A stretch of 64,000 nucleotides of DNA from NCBI RefSeq assembly GCF_014066305.1, contig NW_023501042.1:806001-870000 (forward strand). The letters are read 5' to 3'. Below, in pieces: positions 36,029 through 47,929 of the stretch; positions within the stretch are counted from its first letter, which is position 1, and every line of letters begins with the position of its first letter. This stretch comes from Letharia columbiana (taxonomy: Eukaryota > Ascomycota > Lecanoromycetes > Lecanorales > Parmeliaceae). The notes beneath the pieces were generated by a model that was not told where the DNA came from, did no database searches, and saw nothing but the letters and a program-made list of their open reading frames with translations. The position numbers were made by a program, and so were the translations under genes.

Positions 36029-37933
36029 TCAGCGCCTTTCGCTGTCTTCCTTCTCCACCTCATAGAAAAGCATGTAAACTTCCTTCTGCATCGACAGTAC
36101 TTCGCTAGTTTTGCACTCCTTGACTTTGTCGTCGCTGATGCGCCACCAGCGATCGACAGGTCGTTTCTTGCGCTTGAACCGGCTGACGTCCATCGTCGAA
36201 GATTTGGAAGTGTTTGCTGTGGTAGGTCTGGACTTCTGTTCTTGGTTCAGAAGACGGTCTTTCACACCGTCGATTCCTGTTGGAGCCTGTTTTTTGGCTG
36301 TTGACACGTCGGGTTCTTTGTGGGCGTGCGTCCCATTCATTGATCCTGATGATGGACGTGTGGAAGGTGGTGATTGCGAGTTCGAGGAGGGTGAGGCAGA
36401 TGAAGAAGAGATCCGCCCGGCGGTATCTGGATTCGAACTTGAAGCATTCGTCTCCTGGGACAGATTTGGCGATTCTGCAGATACTTGCGGACTTGGTAAT
36501 GTCGACCTAGATTGACTGGGGGTTGCACTATATGGACCAGATGCATTGACCACATGTGGCGTCGAGTAAGGAGCATATAGATGCTGTCTTCGAAACGTCT
36601 CGTAGTGGCCGCTATTGTGAGTTCCCTTGTGGGTGACCATGCCTAGCAGCTTGTAAATTCTTCGATTCAGCAATCCGCCTACGGGCAATTTTTCTGGAAA
36701 TGTCACTTTTGCTAAATTTTTGATTGAGCTGCTGCGTGGATCGAAGACGGATCTCGACAAATGTACGACGAGAACTTTGGGGAAAGTAGTGAATTCGATG
36801 TGACGGGCTATCCTACGTTTGGGCGCTAGCTTTGTGTCTGGTAGTTCGACCCCTTCTGGCGCCTTCTCAGGATCGTCCTGCAACGCTCTCCGTAACTTCT
36901 CTATTGAAGTCTGTATCATCGCTTTCCGCTCATCAGACCTCGCACGCTCGTATTCTTTGGAGTAGGCTTCCACAGCATGTTCGAGGCGGCATTTATCACA
37001 CTTGTAGTCGTCAATGAATTCCGTTTTGAAGTGAGCATCAAAACACTCGTTGAGCGTCGTCGAGCTCTTCTGTGGTACCATAAGATTGAGCATGACGAAG
37101 CCTGTCGGGCTCGCTTTAGGTACAAAATGGCAAAATTGGCACTCTGTACGCGCTTCCGTCTGACCTTCAAGTGGGAAACCGTCCTCTTCTTCTGCCAGAG
37201 GGTCTATTTCGTCTGCATTCACAGGCTCCTGGGTCGTTGGCGCATTTGTGGTAGCGTCATTAATCTCAGTGTCTGCACCCCCATCCGTAGTGTTGGCTTC
37301 CTTTGGTGGAGAAGCTTCTGGCTGTGTCAACTCCGCATTCGATACAACGCCGTTCTGTGCTGTGCGGGCTCTTTTCCTGGCTTCTTGACCAGCATGATAT
37401 TCCTCTGACAGCCTCTCGGCCACAATCTGCAGCAGCTCCTGCGCATCCTGCTGGGATTTGCTTATTCTTGTCCCAAACGCGTGTTCTAGAACTCTTATGA
37501 AGTTCGCGGCGGAAATTGTCTTCTTGTAGATTGGCCGCTCGTTCAAACGATCGATCATGTTCTTCAATCCCAGTGTGACCTCGCCACTCTGCAAGCTAGC
37601 GAGCTTCCTACCGTCCACCTCTTTGCCATTGCTATCCACGAGAGGTACTGCAGCGTAAACTTCGGGACCTCCCAGTTCCCTTCGATGTATTTCTCGTATC
37701 AAGTAAAGTCGTAGATCGCCAAGACCAGCTAGGGACTGAAGGATGGAATTGATGAAGCAGTCGTTGGCTGGATTGAACAAGCCTACGATACCCTTCTTGC
37801 GGGTGCTCGCTGAGCTCGTGGATGAGTCACTATCGATGAGGTAGTTGGGGTTGAAGAAATAGACAAGAGCGACTGCGGCGAGTGAGGCGCTCGCAGCGTA
37901 GGTGAGGACGGTGAGTGGTCTGTCGGGCATCAT
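36029..37933 (-). CDS. UBP16: Ubiquitin-specific protease, Ubp16-like
   Basis: A single exon of 634 residues from ATG 37933; the frame is open further upstream but has no ATG there. One N-terminal helix (LTVLTYAASASLAAVALVYF) is followed at once by the Cys box GLFNPANDCFINSILQSL (catalytic Cys about 59). Zn-ribbon-like pairs CQFC and CDKC lie in the fingers region, and the His box is THKGTHNSGHYETF, ending with WWRISDDKVKE and VYMLFYE. An acidic insert follows the QQDAQELLQ motif, and a long Ser/Pro-rich insert follows the His box. Yeast Ubp16 is a membrane-anchored deubiquitinase of the mitochondrial outer membrane; the same location is inferred here. The canonical Gly-Asn before Cys reads Asn-Asp, a common variation. 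Confidence 0.88.
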   Translation of the reverse strand: MMPDRPLTVLTYAASASLAAVALVYFFNPNYLIDSDSSTSSASTRKKGIVGLFNPANDCFINSILQSLAGLGDLRLYLIREIHRRELGGPEVYAAVPLVDSNGKEVDGRKLASLQSGEVTLGLKNMIDRLNERPIYKKTISAANFIRVLEHAFGTRISKSQQDAQELLQIVAERLSEEYHAGQEARKRARTAQNGVVSNAELTQPEASPPKEANTTDGGADTEINDATTNAPTTQEPVNADEIDPLAEEEDGFPLEGQTEARTECQFCHFVPKASPTGFVMLNLMVPQKSSTTLNECFDAHFKTEFIDDYKCDKCRLEHAVEAYSKEYERARSDERKAMIQTSIEKLRRALQDDPEKAPEGVELPDTKLAPKRRIARHIEFTTFPKVLVVHLSRSVFDPRSSSIKNLAKVTFPEKLPVGGLLNRRIYKLLGMVTHKGTHNSGHYETFRRQHLYAPYSTPHVVNASGPYSATPSQSRSTLPSPQVSAESPNLSQETNASSSNPDTAGRISSSSASPSSNSQSPPSTRPSSGSMNGTHAHKEPDVSTAKKQAPTGIDGVKDRLLNQEQKSRPTTANTSKSSTMDVSRFKRKKRPVDRWWRISDDKVKECKTSEVLSMQKEVYMLFYEVEKEDSERR

Positions 37934-38376
37934 GTATGCTATCGCTTCGCCATAGCTGGGAGGTCTGACCGGAAACTTCTTTCTAAGGATAGGCTTCTGG
38001 GAGTGATAGAATATGCGGCGCCTGAGGGTCTTTATGCCGGCGGTCAAACAGAGGGCCGGGTAAAGTAGACGGAGCGAGAATAGTCTCCAACAGAGTGGGG
38101 GTTGCCTGTTAAGGGTGGCTTCGTATGGCGAGGGCAAAGGGCGTTCCTGCTTCGGAATTGCTGCAGCGTGCTTCCTGTGTTGCGATTAGATGCGCTTGTA
38201 TGTTTGCAATTACCTGCAAATGCGTGAAATGGCGGGTTTACTTGCTGCTGGCGATATTCTTTCTCTCCGCATGCCGCATCTCATCTTCGTAGGGCTGAGA
38301 CTAGCTCCAGATTCTGAGAGATCAAGCCAAAGCTTTTAATTCCTTCCTCATTCTTTACTAACCCGTATCAACTATC
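37934..38376. promoter_or_regulatory. Divergent promoter region (UBP16-like / bL9m)
   Basis: 443 bp between the divergent starts of the deubiquitinase and the mitochondrial ribosomal protein genes. The left half is also an open upstream extension of the deubiquitinase frame. Confidence 0.4.
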
Positions 38377-39365
38377 ATGGCTGCGCTTTCGATTCCCAAC
38401 AGATCTAATCTATGCTCATCATGTATACGGTGGATAGCGGGAGGCGACATCTCGCAGTTATGGTTTCCTTTTCACCGGCAATTGCGAGGGAAGAAGAAGT
38501 CTACGAAACTACCAACTACAATCAATGTGAAGCTATTGGAGGATATCAAAGGCTTTGGGCGAAAGGGTGACGCACAACGTGCTGTAATTGTCAGTCGGTG
38601 TACTGATAGTTGTGATTGTAGGTTCCATCTGCCCTGTTGAGCCGGGTCGTATGCGAAACACTTGGTATCCGAGGCAAAAGGCGGAATATATGACCACGTC
38701 TAAATTACAAGGTCTAAAGCCACAGAGTCTAGTCGCCGAGCGAGACTTTACGTTCGGCATGGAGCCGAAGGAGGAGCCGGCTCCAATGGAGAAGATGCCG
38801 GAGAAGGAGAGAGTGGTCGAGGTCCAGACAAACCTCCTGGCAGTACGCGTTTCCTACGCTATTTCTGAGCGATGGCGGAGACTGACAATGAAAGCAGCCA
38901 CAACGAGCTTCAGAAATCATAGAGGCATCCTTGCCCCCAAGTCTCATATTTTACAGGACTCCCATAAGCGCCCCTGAGCCGGAAGCCCCCATTCATCAAC
39001 CGCCCAGCCGATCAAGAAGAGCCACCAGCTCAGCCGCTGCAGAACTTGAGGCGGCGTCAGTGCCTTTGCCGAAACCCTCCCAGCCTCAATTGATCACTAT
39101 ATTTGGTTCTGTGTCCACGGCAGATATGGCGGAATCGATAAAGGCAGTCCTGGCAGAAAAATCGGGAGGAGCAAGGGTCGTAATCGGGGCAGAAGATATA
39201 GCCATTGTCCAAGATGAGGATGATGAGTTGGGGCATCAAGATAACGGCATCGAAGGAGATAGGTTGAAGGCGTTAGGCGACTTTCAAGTGGCAATACGGG
39301 TCAAAGGCGGAGAGGCGGTAGTCAGAACCGTGAGCGTGAAAGCACAGGAGACCAGCCAGGCATAG
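38377..39365 (+). CDS. MRPL50: Mitochondrial ribosomal protein bL9
   Basis: Exons 38377-38566, 38622-38842 and 38898-39365; introns 55 bp each; phases close to 292 residues. The presequence-like start is followed by RGKKKSTKLPTTINVKLLED (typical bL9 opening strand), then across the splice IKGFGRKGGSICPVEPGRMRNTWYPRQKAEY, quoted here as the family's K-G-x-x-x-x-V-x-P-G-x-x-R-N-x-x-x-P pattern. After the second splice come LPPSLIFYRTPISAPEPE and a C-terminal domain with ITIFGSVSTADMAESIKA. The mature protein belongs to the large subunit of the mitochondrial ribosome. The mapping to yeast MrpL50 is from knowledge of the family. Reading without the introns would break it into three unrelated frames. 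Confidence 0.88.
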
Positions 39366-40206
39366 CTGTTCACCATCAACACAACAGCTGAGCGCCCGTT
39401 TGTTGGCATGCATCGAAGCACGCGTGGATCCTTTTCCGCACAACGCATCTATGACTTCAGGCTCCCAAATGAGTCAGCGGATAGATAGTGAGGCCCGTGC
39501 TATAGTGGAAGAGAAGTCCCATCGAGGTCAACTCGGAGGGTCGTCGCGTGACAAGGACTCAAGGAGAGTGAACATTCTGGGTCGTGTGCCAAGGATATTG
39601 TAAAAGTAGCTCTTCTGGGCAGTATTTACGGGAGTAGGAATGTTTGCAATTTTTCAGTCCTGATGAGGATAGGATGCCCATGATGCATAGCGTGTTCTCC
39701 ACTACTCGTATTCACTGAAAGAATAATTACTCTGTTCAAATTTTACGAGCGGGCTCCTCCGCGATGTCACAGACTCACAAGGAGCGAACAGGATATTTAT
39801 AGCACAGTAGTAAAAGGGCCTGACTTTCTTAGCTTCCGAATAACCTGTGAGACAACAATGGAAATCCTTGCAACATCTTCAATCTTTTGTCTTGCACCCT
39901 ATCATTCGCTTAATCTTTGTCATCACTGTATACCCTCTATACAAGACCTTTCTTTGATTCAATTTGCTTTGACTGTCCTCATCAATTGCATTCACCGCCA
40001 AACCAGCTTCTCAGTCCTACAGCATCCAAGCCGTTGCCAAGATCCAACACCGGACTTGAGGAGAGCTGTCATCGCTCTCAAACGGTCTGAGAGTCTTCAT
40101 GTCTTGCTTGAGCTTCATGTGACCTGATCGTCGTGTCTGTCTGACTTCCCGAACTTCCTTCCATACCAAACGAGCCTCGAAAAGTCGAACCTCCCCTGCC
40201 GCAACA
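39366..40206. other. Intergenic, no gene seen
   Basis: About 0.8 kb between two rightward genes. It holds the promoter of the CSC1-like gene and an AT-rich TATTTATA word near 39794. No motif-bearing frame was found. Confidence 0.5.
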
Positions 40207-43168
40207 ATGTCAGACCCAACAGCTGGGACGGTAGATGGCCAAGACTGCGCGCAGTTGAAGGGAGCTCAGCAGCTCTTGTGTTTAGTTGCAGACCCTTTTT
40301 CCAACACTGTAAGCTTTTGAACGTCCCTGTGCAAAAGCCATCTTTACTTACAATCGCACCTAGTTTCACCAAATCGCCGTCTTTTCCGCCTTGGGATACT
40401 CCGTGGGAACAATGATTCTGATCACTCTCGCCTTCTCTATAATGCGACCTCATAATTCGGTCGTCTACGCCCCAAAGTTGAAATATGCAGATGACAAGCA
40501 TGCTCCGCCGCGGATTGGGAAAGGCATGTTTGCCTGGTTCTGGCCGGTTGCTTCAATAAAGGAAGCAGAGCTTGTAGAAAAGGTTGGGCTTGATGCTGCA
40601 GTATTCCTACGGTTCACGAAAATGTGCAGGAATATATTCACCTTGGTGACAATCGTCGCGATTGCCATCTTGCTACCAGCCAACGTCATCAGTAGCAAAA
40701 AGAATGTACACGGAGTGGTCAGTCACGGCTTCTTAACCCTCAGTACTCCCCAGTATGTCGCAGGGCCAGCTTTATGGGTTCATGTTGTCTGTGCCTGGGC
40801 AATCAACATCATCGTGGCTTTCTTTCTGTGGCGAAACTATGCGGCAGTCACACGATTGAGAAGGCAGTATTTCGAGAGCGCTGAATACCTAACAGCGCTG
40901 CATTCGCGGACCCTGATGCTCACGGATATTTCCACAGCCTCACGGACTGACGAGGGTATCTTACGCTTGACAGATGAGGTGGAACAGACAAGTGGTTTAC
41001 CTCGAGCAGCAATAGCTCGCAATGTGAAGGAGCTTCCAGAATTAATTGAAGAGCACGACCAGGCAGTCAGGGAGTTGGAGAGAGTATTGGCGAAGTATTT
41101 GAAGAACCCAGACAGCCTCCCAGCGAATCGCCCTACAATAACGCCATCCAAGAAATACCGTAAGAATAATGGTGGTCAGAAAGTGGATGCGATTGATTAT
41201 CTTACTGATCGAATCAGCGAGCTGGAGATGGAAATCAAGCATGTGCGAGAATCAATCGACAAGCGTAATCCTATGCCCTTCGGGTTTGCCAGTTATGAGA
41301 GGATCGAGGACGCGCATACCGTGGCATATGCGGCGAAGAAGAAACATCCTCACGGCACGACGATCAAAATGGCCCCAAGACCCAACGATCTCATTTGGAA
41401 GAATCTACCTTTATCGAAGAAGGACAGGAACTGGAAGCGATTTATCAACAATTTTTGGATTGCCATTCTGACCCTTATCTGGATTGCTCCCAACGCGCTG
41501 ATTGGTATTTTCCTGTCAAATTTGAGCAACCTGGCCAATATTTGGGGAGGATTCAAGAAAGAATTCCACAATCACTCGACGTTCTGGTCCATCGTGCAAG
41601 GTATCGCTTCTCCGGCGTTGACCTCTCTGGTCTATCTGATACTTCCCATCATTTTCAGAAGGCTCTCTATCCATGCTGGTGACACAACAAAAACTTCTCG
41701 AGAGCGTCATGTCGCTACTAAACTATACGCCTTCTTCGTCTTCAATAATTTGGTCGTCTTCTCCACGTTCTCCGTGATATTCACGTTCGTACAGGGGGTC
41801 GTCCTGAATCCGCATCATGTGGGCGCCTGGGATGCAATAAAACAAGGCGACTTTCTGCTTCATTTGGTATACGGCCTATGCCAAGAATCGCCATTCTGGT
41901 TGACTTGGCTTCTGCAACGCAATCTGGGCGCTGCCGCAGACCTCGCACAGGTACTCAACCTTACGTGGGGCTGGTTCAACAGAACGTTCATGAGCCCCAC
42001 ACCTCGACAAACTATTGAATGGACAGCCCCACCGGCTATCGATTATGCCGTCTACTACAATTACTTCCTCTTCTACGCCACAGTAGCCCTTTGTTTCGTC
42101 ACCGTCCAACCTCTCGTCATCCCAATCACTGCCTTTTACTTCGCCGTCGACTACTGGCTTAAAAAGTATCTTCTACTCTATGTCCTGATCACGAAAACGG
42201 AATCTGGTGGTCAATACTGGCGGATACTCTTCAATCGCCTCGTCTTCGCAACCATATTCGCTGATTTCATCATCGCTCTCATCCTCAAATCCGCAGGCAC
42301 ATGGGTCATGATCGGTGTGATGGCGCCGCTTCCGCTCCTGCTCATCGGGTTCAAACTGTATTGCGCCTCCACTTTTGACGACCAGAACGAATTCTACACT
42401 CGAGCTACGCTCAAAGATCCCGAACACCTCACGGACGCAGGGCATAAGACCCGCAAGAACGATCGTGTCGGTACCAAGTTTGGCCACCCAGCTCTTTACT
42501 CCAAACTCATTACACCCATGGTCCACGCCAAAGCTCAACACGTCATCGCGCAAGTCTACCGCGGCCGCCTCAATTCCGAGAACAACATGTCAACGCCCAT
42601 GGGCTACTCAGACATCGCCATGGATCCCATGTCCAGAGATGTCCCCGGCAAAACCGCAAGATTTGCGCCTGAGCAGCAGAAAGAGAGAAACATGTTCGAA
42701 GTTGTCCCAGAGTCTCATCTCGACTTTGGATACTTTAAAGACAGGACAGATTTCTCCGAGGAGCATGGTGGCGATGGAGAACTTTACGGACGCGCTCAGG
42801 ATCTTGTGTCAGAACGTAGTAGCACACCCAGGTCCTTTTTGGGAAGGGATGGCGGCTCTCCGTCCAGTTCTAGAGCGTCGAGTCCCGGGCCCGAAGGTGA
42901 CTTGGGGAGACAAAGTCCGCAGGAACCGCGACAGATGCATCCAGCCTACCGGGATCGATCTCGTCAATCGAGTGGTGGAAGAGGTAATCTCTACAGTAAC
43001 GGCAACGAAAGCGAGCGGGATCTATTGAGCGCCGCGCAACCCGTTGGGACTACCGAAAATGAGCAACAGTATGGGCTAGATAGATGGAGGACGGGCGGAA
43101 CTGGATACATAGGGGTACCCCAGGGCGAGGAGACGGGGTATGAGGCCTACAGAGGTGGAGGTAGGTGA
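40207..43168 (+). CDS. CSC1/OSCA-type osmosensitive cation channel (DUF221 family)
   Basis: Exons 40207-40308 and 40364-43168 with a 55-bp intron; 968 residues. The short first exon (MSDPTAGTVDGQDCAQLKG) is extracellular, then an N-terminal helix block (VFSALGYSVGTMILITLAFS), a cytosolic domain with paired-helix region and the motif NDLIWKNLPLSKKDRNWKR, then nine or so helices (for example FINNFWIAILTLIWIAPNAL, VAALTLCFVTV-like TVALCFVTVQPLVIPITAFY). The C-terminal tail is disordered and Ser/Arg/Gly-rich after GRLNSENNMSTPMGYSD. This order, N-terminal TM, cytosolic domain and core TM, is that of the fungal Csc1/Rsn1/Phm7 and plant OSCA family, calcium-permeable channels gated by membrane tension or osmotic stress. 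Substrate and location (plasma membrane) are inferred from family. Confidence 0.9.
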
Positions 43169-43779
43169 GGAAAGGGTTCTCGGGGGAGAAGGAAAAGTGC
43201 TGTAAATAGAGGGATGTCGATGTCAGGGGCTTGGGCGTATATAAAAAAAACCCCCCCGGAGGCTTATGATAACGACGGTGGTGTTTTGTATTTTTTTTGG
43301 ATGCATCGCTTGCAGGAGGCTAGATTGATCATCGGTATCTGCAGAAATGAAAAAAAGCCGCCACCGGTTGTACGATCTAGATTCCCCAGCGCAGCCGCTG
43401 AACGGATACGTTGGAATGAAGACCTGGTTCTACCTACGTATCCCGGCGACAGTGATTTATGGATAGGTACTCAAACATCCGGAGGCAGCACCGCCATAGC
43501 CGAACCATGTGCGCTTTTGTGCACCAGTAGTAGATTTCTTCGATTCCCATCTCCAATCCACTGTATCGATAACTGACGTGGAAATGGTGGATCCTAATGG
43601 CAAAACGCGGAGACTACCATGTGCATCTCCGTTTATCATTGATTGATTCATTCACTTTGTCAACACTTTCGCTCCCGTTCCATATGTCTACTTCGGGTTA
43701 GATATCCAATTGCCAGCCCTCGGCCATATGCATCCATCTTCAAGAACGGACACCGCGCTAGACTCGATCTACACCCCAC
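43169..43779. other. Convergent 3' region
   Basis: About 0.6 kb between two convergent stop codons. It contains A7C7 near 43245-43258 and a T9 run near 43290. No gene was recognised. Confidence 0.5.
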
Positions 43780-46700
43780 TCACAAATACTCATCGTCCAT
43801 CATCCTCAGATCCGGGCCCCACGGCGGTCTCGGGATCCTGTCGTCCCGACTCGCGGGCTGCTTCGCCCCGTCACCCGCCACGAAGCCCGCCAGATAGCCC
43901 ACCAGACTCGCGACCAGCTTGACCATGATCCTCGCGACGTGATAGAACGGCGCCATCACGGTCCCAACAGCCGTGTGTCTATACACCACTTTCGCCAGTA
44001 CGAACGGCGGGCGGGGGGCGTTGATGTCGACGCCATAACCCACCATGCTTCTCGCGTAGATCGGATGGCAGAAGCGGGCTCGAGCCCACATCTCGCCCCA
44101 GTACAGCGCCCATGCTAGGAGGGTGAAGACGCCGAGCCAGGTGAGACGAGGCCGCCAGTCGTCTCTGCGCCATCGCCAGAGGCGGGGGATGGGGATGGTG
44201 AGGGAGGTGATGTGGTCGCGGAGGTCGAGAAGGGGTTGCAGGTCTGGCTCCATGCGGCCTGGGCAGCCGCAGCGCTGGCAGGGCCAGATGAAGTCGTGGA
44301 ATTCGCCTCCTTCGGTGCACTCGCCTTGGTCGCGCTCTGCTACGGTCTGGGTTTGATGGATGGATGGAGAGGCGGAGATGGTACGTTCGAGGGCGGAGAT
44401 TTGTTTTTTTGATGCGCGAAGGGAGGGGGCGAGGTTTGTGAGGCGGGAGAGGAGGTGGGTGTATGATTGGAGGTCGGAGAGACGTGAGGATCTGGACGTC
44501 GTGGTGACAGCTTGGGAGGAAGGGGATGGTTCGGAGGATGACGGTGCGGTTTCGGGAGATGGTGGCGTGGGGGCGAGGAGGGTGGAGAAGTCTTCATCGT
44601 TGGCGATTAATTCCTCGAGGGATTGGATAGTGGATTCGCCGAGGTGGAGGGTGGGATCTTCTTCGGATTCGGAATCTGAAGAGGTTTTCTTGGGTTGTCT
44701 TTCTCGGTTTGGAGCTCGAGCGTCGTTGATGATTTCTTGTAGTGCAGATTTAGCCAAAGGAGGTCCTGAGTACTTGAGAGGAGCCTGATTCTGCAATTTT
44801 GGGCGCGCAGATATAGTATTGGGACTGAGTTTGTGTATCAGCTCTGCAGCACCGAGTTTGCCGTTACCCAGTTCTTTCTCGTCCTGTGCGTCAGATGGCG
44901 TTGGCATTGGAGGGCCTCGACCGCCAGTAGGTAGAGGGGTGTCGATCCAAGCACCAGTTACTAGAGGCGTTTTTAAATTGATATCTGCCCTCGAAACCCG
45001 AGGCGTGTCGTCCATGGTCTGATCCACCCACGCACCTGTTATGACCGGTGTCTTGAGGTCGCTAGTAGGTCTGTGATTCTGCGGTGTCTGCTGGACTTGA
45101 TCTTGGCCCTCTTGATTTGGTGATTGGCCTGGCTCGTTGGACTGTTTTGCGGGACTGGGACTTTCACTCGTCGCCCTAGCCAGCCGTTTGAGAAGATCAT
45201 GGGAGTCCTTCCGTTCATGGCTGGGTTGGCGAGACGACTGCGTTTTTGATTCGGGCTGCTTGGCACTTTTCTCACTCGAAGAGACAATGCCATTGGAATT
45301 TGCTCTGTAAATCACAATAGGGGTATCCGGAATAGCTTCTCCTGTGTCATCTGGGTTAAGGTCTGGAGTGTTGTCTTCGTCTGGATCCAGCTGCTCTGAC
45401 TCTAGAGTGGACTTGCCAGATGCATGTCTTTGTGGAGAACCTTCACTCAAACCACGACTGTCATCTCCCTGAATCACTTCAAACCCTATCCTTCTTCGCG
45501 GGCTTTCTGCGGATGACATCTTGCGCAATTCGCCCAGTCTGCTTGTTGTTACCGCTCTCTTCTCGACGCTCTCTATTTCTCGCTCTCGGATGCGATCAAG
45601 AGCAACACTTCGAATCCGAATTGGTGGACTATCAGACACCTGAAAGGATCGTCCAGTAAACTCATCATCATTGACCTCCCACTGCCTTCTTCGGTCCAAA
45701 GAGGTACTCCGCTGGACTGCTGTCGTAGGTGTCGAGCCTTGAGACGATAAGGCTGTCTGCGAAGAACCCTCCACAGAGGGTAAAGGGACCTCAGCTGCGG
45801 TTGAGATCCACTCGTCAATTGGTTCCGCCCATTCACGTTTTTGATTCTCTGCGATAATTTGATCTCCAGAGGAATGACGCTTGGGCACATCACCAGTAAG
45901 CTTGCCACTTCTGCTGTTGATTCGGCTGAGCCAATCCTTCCCCGGCTTTGCTTTCCTTCCCCAGGCCTTGGGCACGTTGACGGATGGGTCAGAGCCTCTG
46001 TTGCTCAGACTCCCGGCACTGAACGCGCTTCCCAGAGAATCGTTGCTTCCTTTGCGCTGCAGATTGTCTATAGTGAGTCCGACTCTATCTCCAACCCTCG
46101 CTTTGCTGAACGCCTTCTTTCCACTGTTCAATGCACCTTGGACCCTCTGTAGATCTTTGGCGTACTGAGACGACCCGCTATCCATAGATGTGTCCGTGAC
46201 GTTCTCCATGTAGGATGCGCTTGATTCACCATCTGAGTCATGCCCGATGTTCTCCTTGTCGTCAACCTCAGCTTGTGCGCCCCCTCCGAGAGCGCCTCCT
46301 GGTGAAGCTCTTCGAGAAGCCCTCAAAGATACAGGAGATGCAGAGTGTTGTATCCTCTGCAGTCGCATACGATCAAGATCTTGCGATCTATCTTGCTCAT
46401 TGAAATCATATCCGGTGATGTCCTCCATGTCCTCTACTGATTCTTCCTGTGCCAGGTTCTCTTCTTCAACAATGCGCTGGTAGGCCTCAGCGTACCCACG
46501 AGGCGGAGACGACTCAGAGGCAGCAGGCGATGTGACTGAAAGGGCCCGTCCTCTCAACGGACTGGGTGTTCGCGCGGGTACAGGACTTTGCGCTGGCTTG
46601 CTGGATGACTTTTGATTTGGGCCAGATACGTTCTGCGTTGGGCGTGGATTCAGTGCCTGAAAAGAGCGCTTGTGATCAGAGGAAGAGGAAGAGGGTGGTC

Positions 46701-46984
46701 TGTTCTCGTCATTGACCCTTGGTGTAGCTTTGAAAGCAGCTGCTAGTGACCTCGAATTAATCTAACGTCTGTCTAGGCCTTGCGCGCACATCTTGACGTG
46801 TTGGGCTCTTCGGTGGGCTAGGACTAGGGATGTATGAAGTGTTGAGACTGTCCGTGAGAAAGTCGGGCGGCTGTTGCAATGAACGATTGGGTCTGCGTTG
46901 AGCGAACAAAGGCTGATCGCGTTTCACTCCATTAACAGGCTGCTTTCTCTTCTTGCTTGGACTCTCGGGTTCATTGGGTGCCAT
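43780..46984 (-). CDS. Large conserved protein with two C-terminal membrane helices, unknown function
   Basis: Exons 46798-46984 and 43780-46739; the 58-bp intron has a weak GTCAAG donor but a good CTAGCAG acceptor and closes phase, giving 1048 residues. Most of the protein is disordered, with an N-terminal basic region (SPSKKRKQPVNG), acidic helices (AYQRIVEEENLAQEESVED), a DRIREREIESVEKRAVTTSR helix and a duplicated motif (TPVITGAWVDQT; TPLVTGAWIDTP). Near the end is the compact block GGEFHDFIWPCQRCGCPGR with a Cys triad, followed by RLTWLGVFTLLAWALYWGEM and a second hydrophobic segment (VKLVASLVGYLAGFVAG). I recognise this ending from conserved Pezizomycotina proteins. A nuclear-envelope or spindle-pole association is only a guess from the basic and phospho-rich N-terminus. 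Confidence 0.75.
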
Positions 46985-47929
46985 TGCGCAGAAATAGATA
47001 GCTATTTATACAGGGTATGCGCGCAGAGGAAAGTAATGCATTGGCGAATGAATTGGAAGAATAGTCGGTCATGATATCAACAACGATTGATCTTGCGAGG
47101 ATAGCCGCTCACTATTTTGAGATCTGCTTACTAAGCGCCATCTTGGCGTGCGACGCTGCAAGGGCGCATCGGCGCTCGTGCCTAAGGGTGCGAGGCGAAG
47201 GGTAAATTCGTGCGGTTGCATAAAGTACTTTTAGATACTGGTTTCTCCATCTCTAACAAGTGGACGGATTACCTCTCACTAAACAGTAGCATTCATGGCT
47301 TCCGCAGGACCTCTAAAATTGGGCTGGGATTTTACCAAAGAAATGTGCAACGACATCAGACGCTGTTCTCCTGGTGGGATTGATACTAAGCACCAGGACG
47401 CAGGGAGAGACTTACTATAATTATTCCAGCAAGATTTCGATGTCTTAAACCATGCCTTGACTAAAGCTAAAGGGGGACATCGTTGGCAAAAGACCAAAGG
47501 GTTTCGCGAAAGCTGAGAAACTTGCTGTGTATATCGCTGGCTTTCTGCAATTGTGACAGCACAGTTGATCGGTATTCTAATGATACTAAACACAATTCGC
47601 AGCGTACCCAAGGCACTCCAAAAGAGCTTGACTGTCAAATTGCTGACGAAACTGTACGAAAAGAGCTCAAGCTGAAGGCTCCGAGGGTCGCACTCTTTCT
47701 TGCCTGCTCACGTCTTATGGAGAAGGGCACTTGCAGTCAGTATTTCTTGCTGATTATATGCTTGCAACTGGAGCATGAATACCTCCGTTCAACGTGCAGG
47801 GCGGTGATCGCTAACGCTGCCACCGCGTGCCATGCTTTGGCGGTTCCCTTTGTTGAGCAAGCCATATCCAGATTCCTCCTTCTTCAACCTGTCATTATGA
47901 GCAACAGTATCCTCGTTAAACTTCCCCGG
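46985..47929. other. Intergenic or decayed sequence
   Basis: A rightward frame of 204 codons (47483-48097) overlaps the decayed gene on the other strand and has unconvincing, Cys-rich composition. No motif or repeat was recognised. Confidence 0.4.

Noticed and set aside
36029..38137. Deubiquitinase frame extended to 38137
   Set aside because: The extra 68 codons contain no ATG and lie in the divergent promoter; start placed at 37933.
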